From positions 1 through 64,000 of the forward strand of contig SVPH01000010.1 in NCBI GenBank assembly GCA_015065965.1: a stretch of 64,000 nucleotides of DNA, in the 5' to 3' direction. This DNA is from Oscillospiraceae bacterium (lineage in GTDB: Bacteria; Bacillota; Clostridia; Oscillospirales; Acutalibacteraceae). Positions within the stretch are counted from its first letter, which is position 1; each line of letters begins with the position of its first letter. The translations under genes were made by a program, and so were the position numbers. The notes under the pieces are model-generated. The model made no database searches, was not told the origin of the DNA, and saw only the letters and a program-made list of their open reading frames with translations. Of this stretch, positions 1 through 8,890 are shown piece by piece.

Positions 1-524
1 GGATCAAGGCATTTATGAGGGAATACACCGAAAAGTTTTTCTTTTAGAGGATATTTAGGAACACCGTAGTGGTAATAAAGGGCAGCCTGTGCACCCCAGC
101 AGATATGAAAGGTTGAGTAAACGTTCTTTTTGCTCCACTCAAAGATTTCACAAAGTTCATCCCAATAGTCGACCTGCTCGAATTCGAGGTTTTCAACGGG
201 TGCTCCCGTAACAATAAAACCGTCATACTTTTTATCACATATTTCATCAAATGTTTTATAGAATTTGAGCATATGTTCCTGCGAAATGTTTTTGGACTTG
301 TGTGACTTAACCTGAAGAAGTTCAACTTCAACCTGAAGAGGCGAGTTGCTCAAAAGCCTGAGAAGTTGAGTTTCAGTTTCAATTTTTGTGGGCATAAGAT
401 TGAGAATGAGTATGTTCAGAGGGCGAATATCCTGCGAAACCGCTCTGTCCTCAGTCATTACGAATACGTTTTCACTTTCCAGTGCCTTATGAGCGGGCAA
501 CTCATTTGCTATTTTAATGGGCAT
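1..524 (-). CDS. metA: homoserine O-acetyltransferase, MetA family (partial)
   Basis: N-terminal 174 residues of a MetA-type homoserine O-acyltransferase, which acylates L-homoserine in the committed step of cytoplasmic methionine synthesis; the rest lies beyond the window. Translation starts at ATG 524, just after a ribosome site AAGGTGA at 535-529. The nucleophile is Cys142 in [10 protein letters not shown], and the loop VTGAPVE carries Glu111. In characterised MetA enzymes Glu111 goes with acetyl-CoA and Gly111 with succinyl-CoA, so acetyl-CoA use is inferred. The gene lies 29 bp downstream of the ECF S-component gene on the same strand and may be co-transcribed with it. The family assignment is secure; the acyl donor rests on one residue. 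Confidence 0.93.
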   Translation of the reverse strand, partial: MPIKIANELPAHKALESENVFVMTEDRAVSQDIRPLNILILNLMPTKIETETQLLRLLSNSPLQVEVELLQVKSHKSKNISQEHMLKFYKTFDEICDKKYDGFIVTGAPVENLEFEQVDYWDELCEIFEWSKKNVYSTFHICWGAQAALYYHYGVPKYPLKEKLFGVFPHKCLD

Positions 525-553
525 TTAATCACCTTACTTTGTCTTACTATATT

Positions 554-1174
554 TTAAACCAGACGCTTGTTTGCGGTAAGCAATGCTTTTGAAACGGCTG
601 TGGAAATTACAAATCCTGCAATTGCTTCAACAACTCCGTTAAGACCTACAAACCAAGCAAAGAAACCGATTATGTTTGATGCTGTGGATTGACCGTAGAG
701 TGAGGCAAACACATCTGTCTGACCGAAAAGAAGTATAAAACCTCCTACGAAAAGAAGCGTGTTTATAAGAGGACAGCAGATGCTTGATACTGCGCAGGGA
801 ACAGAGTTGTTTTTACATTTTGCCGAAAGTCCCTTAAAAATAAGACCGGTCAGCCAACCTTCAAGAATTCTCGGCACAAAGCAGAGGATAAAGGTAAGAA
901 CAGGGCTGACATTAACAAGCATTGCGCCGAATGCGCTCATTCCCGAAACTGCCTGCCAGAAACTTGTCAGACCGAAAACCGTTCCGCATATTGCCCCGGC
1001 AGAAGGTCCGAGTACAATTGCGCCTATGGCAACGGGAATAATGTTCAGCGTTATTTCTATAACGCCGATTTTGATGTAGCCGATGCTTGTGAAGCCGAAA
1101 ATCAACAGCAATGCAACAAGCACGGACAGTTGGGTCAAACGCAGTATGCGTTTTGTTTTTGCGGGTTTTGACAT
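554..1174 (-). CDS. ECF transporter S component, probably pantothenate-type
   Basis: A 206-residue, very hydrophobic protein with about six membrane segments. It looks like a substrate-binding S component of energy-coupling-factor vitamin transporters, which dock on a shared EcfT-EcfA module encoded elsewhere. The start ATG 1174 has a strong GGAGGA site. It lies 125 bp downstream of coaX on the same strand. Because CoaX phosphorylates pantothenate, I infer pantothenate as the ligand (PanT-like); riboflavin or another vitamin is possible. No EcfA or EcfT gene is nearby, as expected for a group II ECF system. Confidence 0.8.
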   Translation of the reverse strand: MSKPAKTKRILRLTQLSVLVALLLIFGFTSIGYIKIGVIEITLNIIPVAIGAIVLGPSAGAICGTVFGLTSFWQAVSGMSAFGAMLVNVSPVLTFILCFVPRILEGWLTGLIFKGLSAKCKNNSVPCAVSSICCPLINTLLFVGGFILLFGQTDVFASLYGQSTASNIIGFFAWFVGLNGVVEAIAGFVISTAVSKALLTANKRLV

Positions 1175-1299
1175 TATATATTCCTCCTTGCTGCTGCTCC
1201 CTTTATTAACGGGATATATTTACGCCATACGGCATCGAAATCTATCCTGTTGATATTGAGATGCAACGCAAAATTTAGCGAAATAGAATTAAATATATA

Positions 1300-2070
1300 C
1301 TATTTTTTGTTTTTTTCATAAAGGACTTTAAGACCGTAGAGAATAAGGTCTCCGTTATATGTTATGTCGCGTTTGCAACTTTTAACAAGGTCTTTTGCAA
1401 GTCCGCCGGTAGCGACTGTGGTTAAAACCTTTTCACCCAGTTCATCTTCAAGTTTCTCGCAAAGACCGTCTATCATTGATGCATAGCCGAAAACAGTACC
1501 CGACTGCATTGAATCAACTGTGTTTTTGCCTATTGCTCTTTTAGGTGTTTTGAGACTTATGCTGGGAAGTTGCGATGTTCTTGCAGAAAGCGCATCAAGC
1601 GAAATTCCTATGCCCGGAGTGATTGTACAGCCGCAGAAAGCACCGTTTTTATCAATAACGCTGATTTTGCTTGCTGTGCCAAGGTCAATAACAAGGCAGG
1701 GCAGAGGATAAAGTGCAACAGCACCTACGCAGCCTGCAAGCAGGTCTGCGCCGAGTTGGGCAGGGTTGTCTATAAGTATGTTCATGCCTGTTTTGATGCC
1801 GGGGCCGAGAATCATCGGTTTGCATCCTGTTACTTTTTTTACCGCTTCGCTGACGGTTGATGAAAGTTCAGGCACAACGCTGCTGATTGCTGCACCTTCA
1901 AAACTGTTTTGAGGTGTATTATAAAGTGAAAAAATCTGCTTGAAGTCAACTGCATATTGGTCAGGCATTTTTGCTCTGTCTGTTGCAAGGCGTGAAACGA
2001 AGATAAGTTCATCATTATTGTAAACACCCATTGTTATGTTGGTGTTCCCGATATCAATTGTAAGAAGCAT
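1300..2070 (-). CDS. coaX: type III pantothenate kinase
   Basis: CoaX phosphorylates pantothenate with ATP, the first step of coenzyme A synthesis, in the cytoplasm. The 256 residues match the family length. The ASKHA-fold phosphate-1 motif DIGNT is at residues 6-10, a second Asp-rich loop reads DLGTASK near 129, and GCTITPGI follows. The start ATG 2070 has the site AGAGGTGAG. It has its own promoter (2100-2128) and is divergent from the PflX-like gene. Type III enzymes typically need a monovalent cation and are not inhibited by CoA. Confidence 0.95.
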   Translation of the reverse strand: MLLTIDIGNTNITMGVYNNDELIFVSRLATDRAKMPDQYAVDFKQIFSLYNTPQNSFEGAAISSVVPELSSTVSEAVKKVTGCKPMILGPGIKTGMNILIDNPAQLGADLLAGCVGAVALYPLPCLVIDLGTASKISVIDKNGAFCGCTITPGIGISLDALSARTSQLPSISLKTPKRAIGKNTVDSMQSGTVFGYASMIDGLCEKLEDELGEKVLTTVATGGLAKDLVKSCKRDITYNGDLILYGLKVLYEKNKK

Positions 2071-2099
2071 ACTCTCACCTCTGCATTATATTCTGTTCT

Positions 2100-2128
2100 A
2101 TTATACACTATATTTATTAATAATGCAA
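2100..2128 (-). promoter_or_regulatory. sigma-A promoter for coaX
   Basis: On the minus strand TTGCAT (2128-2123) and TATAAT (2105-2100) are 17 bp apart, upstream of coaX ATG 2070. Confidence 0.65.
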
Positions 2129-2132
2129 TGCC

Positions 2133-2161
2133 TTGCTTTTATAAAATATTTATAATATAAT
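2133..2161 (+). promoter_or_regulatory. sigma-A promoter for the PflX-like gene
   Basis: TTGCTT (2133-2138) and TATAAT (2156-2161) are separated by 17 bp, 26 bp before the GTG start at 2187. It overlaps the divergent coaX promoter. Confidence 0.6.
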
Positions 2162-2186
2162 TTATAAATAAAGGAAGTGATAGCCT

Positions 2187-3065
2187 GTGAAATGCTCAAT
2201 CTGTCCGAGAAACTGTATGGCAGACAGAAGCGCAGAAAACGGCGCTTGCGGAGTCGGTGAAAAAATAAAGGTTGCAAGAGCGGCACCGCATTATTGGGAA
2301 GAACCTTGCCTGAGCGGTGAAAACGGTTCGGGTACCGTGTTTTTTTCGGGATGCAATCTCGGTTGTGTTTTTTGTCAGAATTACGATGTCAGCCATCGTG
2401 CATACGGCATGGAAGTTGATGAAAAACATCTGATGAAAATATTTGATGTGTTGATTGAAAAGGGTGTTCATAACCTCAATCTTGTAACGCCTACTCATTA
2501 TGTTCCCATGCTTGCAAAGGTGCTGAGAGAATATAAATCACCCGTGCCGGTTGTTTATAATTCTTCCGGTTATGAAAAAGCGGAAACACTGAAACTGCTT
2601 GAAGGGCTTGTTGATATTTATTTGCCTGATATAAAATATTTTGACTCTGCACCTGCATTGAGATATTCAGGGGCGGAGAATTACTTTGAATATGCATCAT
2701 CGGCAGTGCTTGAGATGCACCGTCAGGTCGGTACGGTTGAAACGGATGAAAACGGTCTTGCCAAAAAGGGAATTATAATCAGGCACATGGTTTTGCCCGG
2801 CAATATTTCTCAGGCGGTCAAGGTGTTTGAGTGGGTAAGAGATAATCTCCCTATAGAAACATATATAAGCGTTATGAGGCAGTATACGCCGTTCGGCAAG
2901 GCAAAGGAATTGCCGCCTGTCAACCGCAAACTGTCATCGCGTGAATATGCTATTGTGAAGGAAAAAATTCTTGCAATGGGTTTTGAAAATTGCTATTTTC
3001 AAAGCAAAGAATCAGCAATTGAAAGTTTTATTCCAAATTTTAATCTTGAAGGTGTTGACCTTTAA
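2187..3065 (+). CDS. radical SAM protein, PflX/COG1313-like
   Basis: A 292-residue radical SAM protein of the PflX type, related to pyruvate formate-lyase activating enzymes but without an established substrate. The SAM cluster motif is CNLGCVFC (Cys56, Cys60, Cys63). A second set of cysteines at the N terminus (Cys3, Cys6, Cys10, Cys21) could bind a further cluster or zinc. Translation starts at GTG 2187 rather than an ATG: AAGGAAGTG at 2171-2179 is well placed and the frame reads M-K-C-S-I-C. It stands alone behind its own promoter; no formate lyase gene is adjacent. A glycyl-radical activase role is possible but unproven. Confidence 0.85.
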   Translation: MKCSICPRNCMADRSAENGACGVGEKIKVARAAPHYWEEPCLSGENGSGTVFFSGCNLGCVFCQNYDVSHRAYGMEVDEKHLMKIFDVLIEKGVHNLNLVTPTHYVPMLAKVLREYKSPVPVVYNSSGYEKAETLKLLEGLVDIYLPDIKYFDSAPALRYSGAENYFEYASSAVLEMHRQVGTVETDENGLAKKGIIIRHMVLPGNISQAVKVFEWVRDNLPIETYISVMRQYTPFGKAKELPPVNRKLSSREYAIVKEKILAMGFENCYFQSKESAIESFIPNFNLEGVDL

Positions 3066-3116
3066 TAAAAAATTTGGTAAATTGTAATAGTAATTTAATT
3101 AACGGAGGTTAAAATT

Positions 3117-3572
3117 ATGAAAGGTTTCATGGCAGAATTTAAAAAATTTATTATGAGAGGCAATGTTGTTGACCTTGCAGTCGGCGTTATCATCGGCGGT
3201 GCATTTCAGGCAATCGTTAAATCACTTGTTGACGATATCGTAATGCCTGTTATCAGCCTTGCAACAAAGGGCCTTGATTTTGCAAACTGGTTTGTTGCTC
3301 TTGACGGTAATGAATATGCAACTCTTGAACTTGCAAAAGAAGCAGGCGCAGCAACAGTAAACATCGGCACATTTGTCAGCGCAATTCTCAATTTCCTTGT
3401 AATGGCATTTGTTATCTTCCTTCTTGTAAAGGGAATCAACAACGTTTCCGAAAAAGCAAAGAAAAAGGAAGAAGAAGCACCTGCAGCACCTACAACAAAA
3501 GAGTGCCCCTACTGCAAGAGTGAAATTGCAATCGAGGCAACAAGATGCCCCAACTGTACATCACAACTTTAA
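3117..3572 (+). CDS. mscL: large-conductance mechanosensitive channel with zinc ribbon
   Basis: MscL forms a homopentameric membrane pore that opens under membrane tension to release solutes during osmotic downshock. The 151 residues contain the N-terminal amphipathic helix, TM1 (about 16-45, with AVGVIIGGAF), an extracellular loop and TM2 (about 85-106). After a Lys/Glu-rich linker the protein ends in a small zinc ribbon, with Cys130, Cys133, Cys144 and Cys147 as two CxxC pairs. The ribbon is an addition to the standard channel of about 130-140 residues and sits where the cytoplasmic helical bundle ends. The start has a strong ACGGAGG site. A terminator follows at 3581. Confidence 0.96.
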   Translation: MKGFMAEFKKFIMRGNVVDLAVGVIIGGAFQAIVKSLVDDIVMPVISLATKGLDFANWFVALDGNEYATLELAKEAGAATVNIGTFVSAILNFLVMAFVIFLLVKGINNVSEKAKKKEEEAPAAPTTKECPYCKSEIAIEATRCPNCTSQL

Positions 3573-3580
3573 TGTTAGAC

Positions 3581-3618
3581 ACAGCGCAAAGCATCATAGC
3601 GTGCTTTGCGCTGTTTTG
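3581..3618 (+). terminator. Rho-independent terminator after mscL
   Basis: A perfect 13-bp inverted repeat (arms 3581-3593 and 3602-3614, 8-nt loop) is followed by TTTTG. It separates mscL from proC. Confidence 0.85.
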
Positions 3619-3632
3619 ATAAGGAGAACACA

Positions 3633-4442
3633 ATGAAATTAGGATTTATCGGCACGGGTAACCTTGCAAGCGCAATTCTTAGAGGCGTTGTTGCAGCAGG
3701 TATCATTAAGCCCGAGGAAATATTAATTTACGATATAAACAGCGAAAAAGTCTGCCAACTTAAATCAGAACTTTCCGTTAATACCGCAAGCAGTGCAAAT
3801 CAGGTTGCTGCAGAGTGCGATAACGTTGTTATAGCGGTTAAGCCAAAGGATTTTGCCTCTCTTGCAGGCGATATCAGCAATGAAGTCAAAGCAAGGGAAT
3901 CTCTTGTTATTTCAACCGCAGCAGGAACAGGTGTTGAAAAAATAACAGCATATTTCGGGTTTGATGTAAAAGTTGCACGCATAATGCCTAATCTTAATGC
4001 TGCTGCAGGGGAGTCAATGACTGCACTGTGTTTTTCAGATACCGTAACACAGGCTGAAAAAGATTTTGCGGCAGATTTTTGTGCATGTTTCGGCAAGTAT
4101 GTTGAACTTGAAGAAAAATATTTTTCTGCTTTTACTGCTCTTGCAGGGTCAGCACCTGCTTTTGCATTTATGTTTGCCGATGCACTTGCAACGGCAGGCA
4201 TAAAATACGGTTTGCCGGCAAAAACTGCGCAGGATATTGCGGCTCAAATGCTTTTCGGCAGCGCAAAACTTATGATGGAAAGTCCGCTTTCTGCAGGTGA
4301 ACTCATCAAAAATGTCTGTTCACCCGGCGGCACAACCATTGAAGGTGTTTGCAGCCTTAAAGAAACGGGATTTGAAAAGTCGGTTATAACGGCAATTGAT
4401 AAAACTGTTGAAAAAGACTGTAAAATGAGTGCAGCAAAATAA
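3633..4442 (+). CDS. proC: pyrroline-5-carboxylate reductase
   Basis: ProC reduces 1-pyrroline-5-carboxylate to proline with NAD(P)H, the last step of proline synthesis. The 269 residues fit the family. The Rossmann dinucleotide loop GFIGTGNLA is at residues 4-12, and the C-terminal dimerisation domain has the signature SPGGTTIEG. ATG 3633 is chosen because AAGGAGA lies 6 bp upstream; an upstream in-frame start at 3606 would begin inside the terminator stem. The next gene follows after 15 bp, so proC probably leads the glycosidase operon. Confidence 0.96.
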   Translation: MKLGFIGTGNLASAILRGVVAAGIIKPEEILIYDINSEKVCQLKSELSVNTASSANQVAAECDNVVIAVKPKDFASLAGDISNEVKARESLVISTAAGTGVEKITAYFGFDVKVARIMPNLNAAAGESMTALCFSDTVTQAEKDFAADFCACFGKYVELEEKYFSAFTALAGSAPAFAFMFADALATAGIKYGLPAKTAQDIAAQMLFGSAKLMMESPLSAGELIKNVCSPGGTTIEGVCSLKETGFEKSVITAIDKTVEKDCKMSAAK

Positions 4443-4457
4443 AACGGAGGCAATAAA

Positions 4458-6080
4458 ATGGAATTAATAGTTTTAAGTTCACTTGAAAAAGTTTTTTTTG
4501 ATGAAAAACCGTCAGCAAGCGCAATAAACGGATTTTCAATGATGAAAAACGAACGATCTTCTTTTCAGATTGCTTTTTGTTCCGAAAAAGATTCTGCAGT
4601 AACATTTGAATTAGGCGGTGAACTTGCAAAATATGCAAGCGCGTTTCTGGTTAAGGATGTGCCTGTCGGCAGTGCATGCCTTGAAAATTCCGATGATTTT
4701 TATCTCCGAAAAACTTCAGGAAATTATCCCGATTACATTGTGCCCGTCAGCGGTGAAATAAAAATTGACGGCGGTAAATGGTACAGCATATGGGTTGAAG
4801 TTATGCCGAACGGCAACTGTACAGGTAAAAACGCGATGTCTTTCAAACTCTATGAAAACGGCAAGTGTGCAGGCAGCGGAGAAGTTGAAATTGAGGTTAT
4901 TGATGCCCTTCTTCCCAAGCAGGAACTTATTTATACAAACTGGTTTCATTCAGATTGCCTTTGCAATTATTACGGTGTTGAGCCTTTCAGCGATGAATAT
5001 TGGCGTATTTGCAAAAATTACATAAAAACAGCAGTTGAGCACGGTATGAACAGCATTCTTACTCCTGTTTTTACTCCTCCGCTTGATACAAAAGTCGGCG
5101 GTGAAAGAAGAACCGTTCAACTTGTAAAAGTACGCATCAGTGGCGGAAAATATTATTTTGATTTCTCAAATTTCAGAAAATGGGTTGCGCTTTGCAAAGA
5201 GTGCGGAATAGAATACTTTGAAATCAGCCATTTCTATACTCAGTGGGGAGCGAAACATGCTCCAAAGATTGTTGCTCTTGACAGAAAAGGCAGAGAGAAA
5301 AAGATTTTCGGTTGGTTTACAAGAACATCAAGCAAAGCCTATGATGAATTTCTTGCTCAATTTGCGGCAGCGTTTATCAAGGTTGTCGAAAAAGAAGGCA
5401 TAAAGGATAAGTGCATGCTTCATGTTTCCGATGAACCTAATGAAAAGCAACTGAAAACATATGCCAAAAGAGCAGAACTTATTGCAAAAATCTTCCCCGG
5501 TTTTAAAGTTATTGATGCTCTTTCGGATTATGAATTCTATGAAAAAGGCGCTGTGAAAAATCCGATTCCGTGTGAGGATGACATAACTGATTTTGCAGGA
5601 AAAGTTCCGGAACTCTGGACATATTACTGTTGTTGTCAGGGTCATGCTTATCTCCCTAACCGCTTTGTTGCAATGCCGTCATTGCGTAACAGAGTTCTTG
5701 GTCTGCTCCTCTATAAATATGATGTAAAGGGCTTTTTGCATTGGGGTTATAACTTCTATAACAGCCAATACTCAATTAAAGCAATTGATCCCTATAAAAT
5801 AACCGATGCCGGCGGAAGTTTTCCTTCAGGCGATTCATTTGTGGTTTATCCTGCTCCGGACGGAGATACATATGCTTCAATCCGCCTTAAGGTTTTCTAT
5901 GACGGTTTTGAGGATATGATGGCGCTTAAACTGCTTGAGAGCAAAATCGGCAGGGATAAAGTGCTTGAACTTATTGATAAAGATTTATTTAAGCCTCTGA
6001 CTTTTATGGAGTATCCACATGAAAATGATTGGCTTCTTGAATTCAGAGAAAATATTAACCGAATGATTAAGGAGAAATAA
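4458..6080 (+). CDS. DUF4091-type glycoside hydrolase, GH123-like
   Basis: A 540-residue protein with an N-terminal beta-sandwich region (about 1-150) and a TIM-barrel region resembling DUF4091 and family GH123. GH123 enzymes are exo-beta-N-acetylgalactosaminidases with an adjacent Asp-Glu pair in the active site; here HVSDEPNE carries Asp325-Glu326 in that position. There is no signal peptide, so it should act on imported oligosaccharides. It lies between proC and the GH36 alpha-galactosidase, with a 1-bp gap to the latter, which points to joint breakdown of a galactose- or GalNAc-containing glycan. The substrate is inferred from distant family resemblance only. Confidence 0.75.
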   Translation: MELIVLSSLEKVFFDEKPSASAINGFSMMKNERSSFQIAFCSEKDSAVTFELGGELAKYASAFLVKDVPVGSACLENSDDFYLRKTSGNYPDYIVPVSGEIKIDGGKWYSIWVEVMPNGNCTGKNAMSFKLYENGKCAGSGEVEIEVIDALLPKQELIYTNWFHSDCLCNYYGVEPFSDEYWRICKNYIKTAVEHGMNSILTPVFTPPLDTKVGGERRTVQLVKVRISGGKYYFDFSNFRKWVALCKECGIEYFEISHFYTQWGAKHAPKIVALDRKGREKKIFGWFTRTSSKAYDEFLAQFAAAFIKVVEKEGIKDKCMLHVSDEPNEKQLKTYAKRAELIAKIFPGFKVIDALSDYEFYEKGAVKNPIPCEDDITDFAGKVPELWTYYCCCQGHAYLPNRFVAMPSLRNRVLGLLLYKYDVKGFLHWGYNFYNSQYSIKAIDPYKITDAGGSFPSGDSFVVYPAPDGDTYASIRLKVFYDGFEDMMALKLLESKIGRDKVLELIDKDLFKPLTFMEYPHENDWLLEFRENINRMIKEK

Positions 6081-6081
6081 A

Positions 6082-8268
6082 ATGTCCATAGTTTTTGACA
6101 GTGAAAAAAAGATTTTTAAACTTGATACGGCAACTTCAAGTTATGTTTTTGAAATTTACGAACAGAACTATCTTGTTCATCTTTATTACGGTGCCAAAAT
6201 CCCTGATAATAACCTTACATCTTTCCGTTATACAGGCGGTTTCGCATCATTCAGCCCAATGAATATAAATGTTGATGACTGGCGTTTTTCTCCCGATATC
6301 AATCCTTTTGAGTATTCGGGCAATGGCGCAGGCGATTTCAGAACATCTGCAATTGCCATAAAAAATGCCGACGGCAATAATACAACCGATATGCGTTATG
6401 TTTCACATAAAATTTACTCGGGCAAGCCTGCAATAGAGGGCCTTCCCGCACTTTATGTTGAAAATGATGAAGATGCAACAACGCTTGAACTTCTTACCGA
6501 GGATGCCGTAACAGGCATTCAGGCAGTGCTTTTCTATACTGTTTTTGAAAAACTCGGGGCAATGACAAGAAGCGTTAAGGTTATCAATAATTCGGATAAA
6601 ACCGTTGAGATTGAAAAGGTCATGAGTACATGCGTTGATTTCCATACACATGATTACGAAATGCTCAGCCTTTACGGCAGATGGGGTAAGGAAAGAGCGC
6701 TTGAAAGGCGTCCTCTTGCTCATGGCAGGCAACTTGTTTCAAGCAAAAGAGGTTCTTCAAGCCATCACCATAATCCGTTCGCCGCTCTTGTCGAAAAAGG
6801 TGCAACTGAAGATTACGGCAGTGCATACGGCTTTAACCTTGTGTACAGCAGCAACTTTGTTTTTGAAGCAGAGGTAAATCAGAATTCGGGTACAAGGGTT
6901 GTTATGGGTATCAATCCCGAAAATTTCGGCTGGCAACTCAAAGCAGGCGAAAGTTTCAGTGCCCCCGAAGTTGTTATGGTTTATTCTCCCGACGGCATCG
7001 GTGAAATGAGCCGTATCTTCCACAGACTTTACAGAAAACACCTTGTCAGAGGCAAGTGGAAAGATATCAAACGCCCCTTGCTTATTAATAACTGGGAAGC
7101 AACGGGCATGGAATTTACAGGAGAACAACTTGTAACATTTGCAGAGAGAGCAAAGGAACTCGGCATTGATATGCTTGTTATGGACGACGGTTGGTTCGGT
7201 GACAGAAATTCAGACCGCAGCGGTCTCGGTGACTGGCAGGTAAATGAAGAGAAACTCGGCGGAACACTTGCTGAATTTGTTGAAAAAATCAATGCTCTCG
7301 GCATAAAATTCGGTATATGGTATGAACCTGAAATGATTTCAAGGGACAGCAACCTTTACCGTGCCCATCCCGATTGGTGTCTTCATGTTCCGAACAGAGA
7401 AAAGTCAATCGGCCGTTTTCAGTATGTTCTTGACTATTCAAGACAGGATGTGCGTGATTACATTTTCGGCGAGATGTATAAGGTGCTTTCAACATGCAAA
7501 ATTGACTACCTTAAATGGGATTTCAACCGCAATCTTTCCGAAGTCGGTTCTGCAATTCTACCTCCCGAACAGCAGAAAGAAGTTTTCCACCGTTATGTTC
7601 TCGGAACATATGATGTTATGGACAGGCTTACAAAGGCGTTTCCCGATATGCTGATTGAAAACTGTTCGGGTGGCGGCGGACGTTTTGACCCCGGAATGCT
7701 CTATTTTTCACCTCAGATCTGGACAAGTGACAACACAGACCCCATTGAGCGCCTTACAATTCAGTTCGGCACATCGCTTTGTTACCCTGCATCAACAATG
7801 GGTGCTCATGTTTCTGCCTGCAGAAGAACGGGTTATGATACAAAGGGAAATGTTGCTCTTTGGGGCTCGTTCGGTTATGAACTTGACCCGAATAAATTTA
7901 CCGAGGAAGACAAGCGTATTGTAAAACGTCAAGTCAAGGAATACCACAAGTATTATGATGTAATCCATTTCGGCGACCTTTACAGGCTTGTTACACCTTT
8001 TGAAAACCCCTACAGAGTTGCATGGGAATTTGTTTCAGAAGATAAAAATGAAGCGCTTCTTACAAGTGTCATTATGAGAGAACCTGCTGACAGAGCATTC
8101 TACATAAAACTCAAAGGTCTTGACCCCGATAAATACTATATTGATGAAGATACAGATGAAGTTTATTCCGGCGCATTGCTTATGAACGCAGGACTTGCTT
8201 TTACCACGCTCAGAAACAGTGACGGCGAAAGTTTTGTTAAATATTTCAAAGCGGTTGATAATAACTGA
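6082..8268 (+). CDS. alpha-galactosidase, family GH36
   Basis: Retaining alpha-galactosidase that removes terminal alpha-1,6-galactose from raffinose-family oligosaccharides, melibiose or galactomannan fragments. The 728 residues match bacterial tetrameric GH36 enzymes. The nucleophile is Asp480 in YLKWDFNRN and the acid/base is Asp550 in TSDNTDPIER, a 70-residue spacing equal to that of Geobacillus AgaA (478/548). MDDGWFGDR near residue 367 and ENCSGGGGRFD are further signatures. No signal peptide is present, so the enzyme is cytoplasmic. It is translationally close to the GH123-like gene (1 bp) and the zinc-ribbon gene (14 bp). No dedicated sugar transporter lies in this operon. Confidence 0.95.
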   Translation: MSIVFDSEKKIFKLDTATSSYVFEIYEQNYLVHLYYGAKIPDNNLTSFRYTGGFASFSPMNINVDDWRFSPDINPFEYSGNGAGDFRTSAIAIKNADGNNTTDMRYVSHKIYSGKPAIEGLPALYVENDEDATTLELLTEDAVTGIQAVLFYTVFEKLGAMTRSVKVINNSDKTVEIEKVMSTCVDFHTHDYEMLSLYGRWGKERALERRPLAHGRQLVSSKRGSSSHHHNPFAALVEKGATEDYGSAYGFNLVYSSNFVFEAEVNQNSGTRVVMGINPENFGWQLKAGESFSAPEVVMVYSPDGIGEMSRIFHRLYRKHLVRGKWKDIKRPLLINNWEATGMEFTGEQLVTFAERAKELGIDMLVMDDGWFGDRNSDRSGLGDWQVNEEKLGGTLAEFVEKINALGIKFGIWYEPEMISRDSNLYRAHPDWCLHVPNREKSIGRFQYVLDYSRQDVRDYIFGEMYKVLSTCKIDYLKWDFNRNLSEVGSAILPPEQQKEVFHRYVLGTYDVMDRLTKAFPDMLIENCSGGGGRFDPGMLYFSPQIWTSDNTDPIERLTIQFGTSLCYPASTMGAHVSACRRTGYDTKGNVALWGSFGYELDPNKFTEEDKRIVKRQVKEYHKYYDVIHFGDLYRLVTPFENPYRVAWEFVSEDKNEALLTSVIMREPADRAFYIKLKGLDPDKYYIDEDTDEVYSGALLMNAGLAFTTLRNSDGESFVKYFKAVDNN

Positions 8269-8282
8269 CAGGAGGAAAAAAT

Positions 8283-8849
8283 ATGAAGTTTTGTCCCAAT
8301 TGCAGCACTCCTTTAGACGATAACGCAAAATACTGCACAACCTGCGGAGCGGTTTTTGAGCCCGTTGAACAGGCTGCACCTGCACAGGAAGTGAAGAAAA
8401 CATCGTATTCCGGCAATGGCGATATTCCTTTTACATCCCATTTCACTCAGTCTGCTCAAAATCAGTCACAGACTCAGCCTTCTCCGCCTCCGGTTTCCGC
8501 AGAACCTTATGACCACACTGCAGAGTTTGATGCCAAGGATATTTCTGATAACAAGGTTATTGCCATGCTTCTTTATCTTATGGGCACGGTTGGCGTTCTT
8601 ATTGCTCTGCTTTCGCAGAATAATTCGCCTTATGTTGCATTCCATCTCAGACAGGCATTGAAAATAATGGTTATCAACGCTCTTGTAACGCTTGTTACAG
8701 CCGTGTTCTGTTGGACATATATTGTACCTGCAGTCGGAGCAATTGCAATTGTTGTTATTACGGTTATCAAAATAATCTGCTTTGTGGATATTTGTAAGGG
8801 CAAATCAAAAGAGCCTCCCATTATCTGCAAACTTAATTTTTTGAAGTAA
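8283..8849 (+). CDS. zinc-ribbon membrane protein, DUF4870-like
   Basis: A 188-residue protein of unknown function. A zinc ribbon (Cys4, Cys7, Cys18, Cys21) opens the chain. A Pro/Gln/Ser-rich linker follows (about 30-80), and then three hydrophobic segments (about 94-170) resemble the DUF4870/Tic20-like fold, including a YVAFHLRQAL stretch typical of that family. Such proteins are common single-copy membrane proteins in Firmicutes. The start has a perfect AGGAGG site 14 bp after the alpha-galactosidase stop, so co-transcription is likely although a functional link is not obvious. A strong bidirectional terminator follows. Confidence 0.75.
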   Translation: MKFCPNCSTPLDDNAKYCTTCGAVFEPVEQAAPAQEVKKTSYSGNGDIPFTSHFTQSAQNQSQTQPSPPPVSAEPYDHTAEFDAKDISDNKVIAMLLYLMGTVGVLIALLSQNNSPYVAFHLRQALKIMVINALVTLVTAVFCWTYIVPAVGAIAIVVITVIKIICFVDICKGKSKEPPIICKLNFLK

Positions 8850-8853
8850 TTTG

Positions 8854-8886
8854 AAAAGACCCTCGGATCACTCCGAGGGTCTTTTT
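8854..8886. terminator. bidirectional terminator between convergent genes
   Basis: A 12-bp perfect stem (8856-8867 with 8872-8883, 4-nt loop) has A and T runs on both sides. It serves the plus-strand zinc-ribbon gene and the minus-strand metallophosphatase. Confidence 0.9.
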
Positions 8887-8890
8887 CTGC

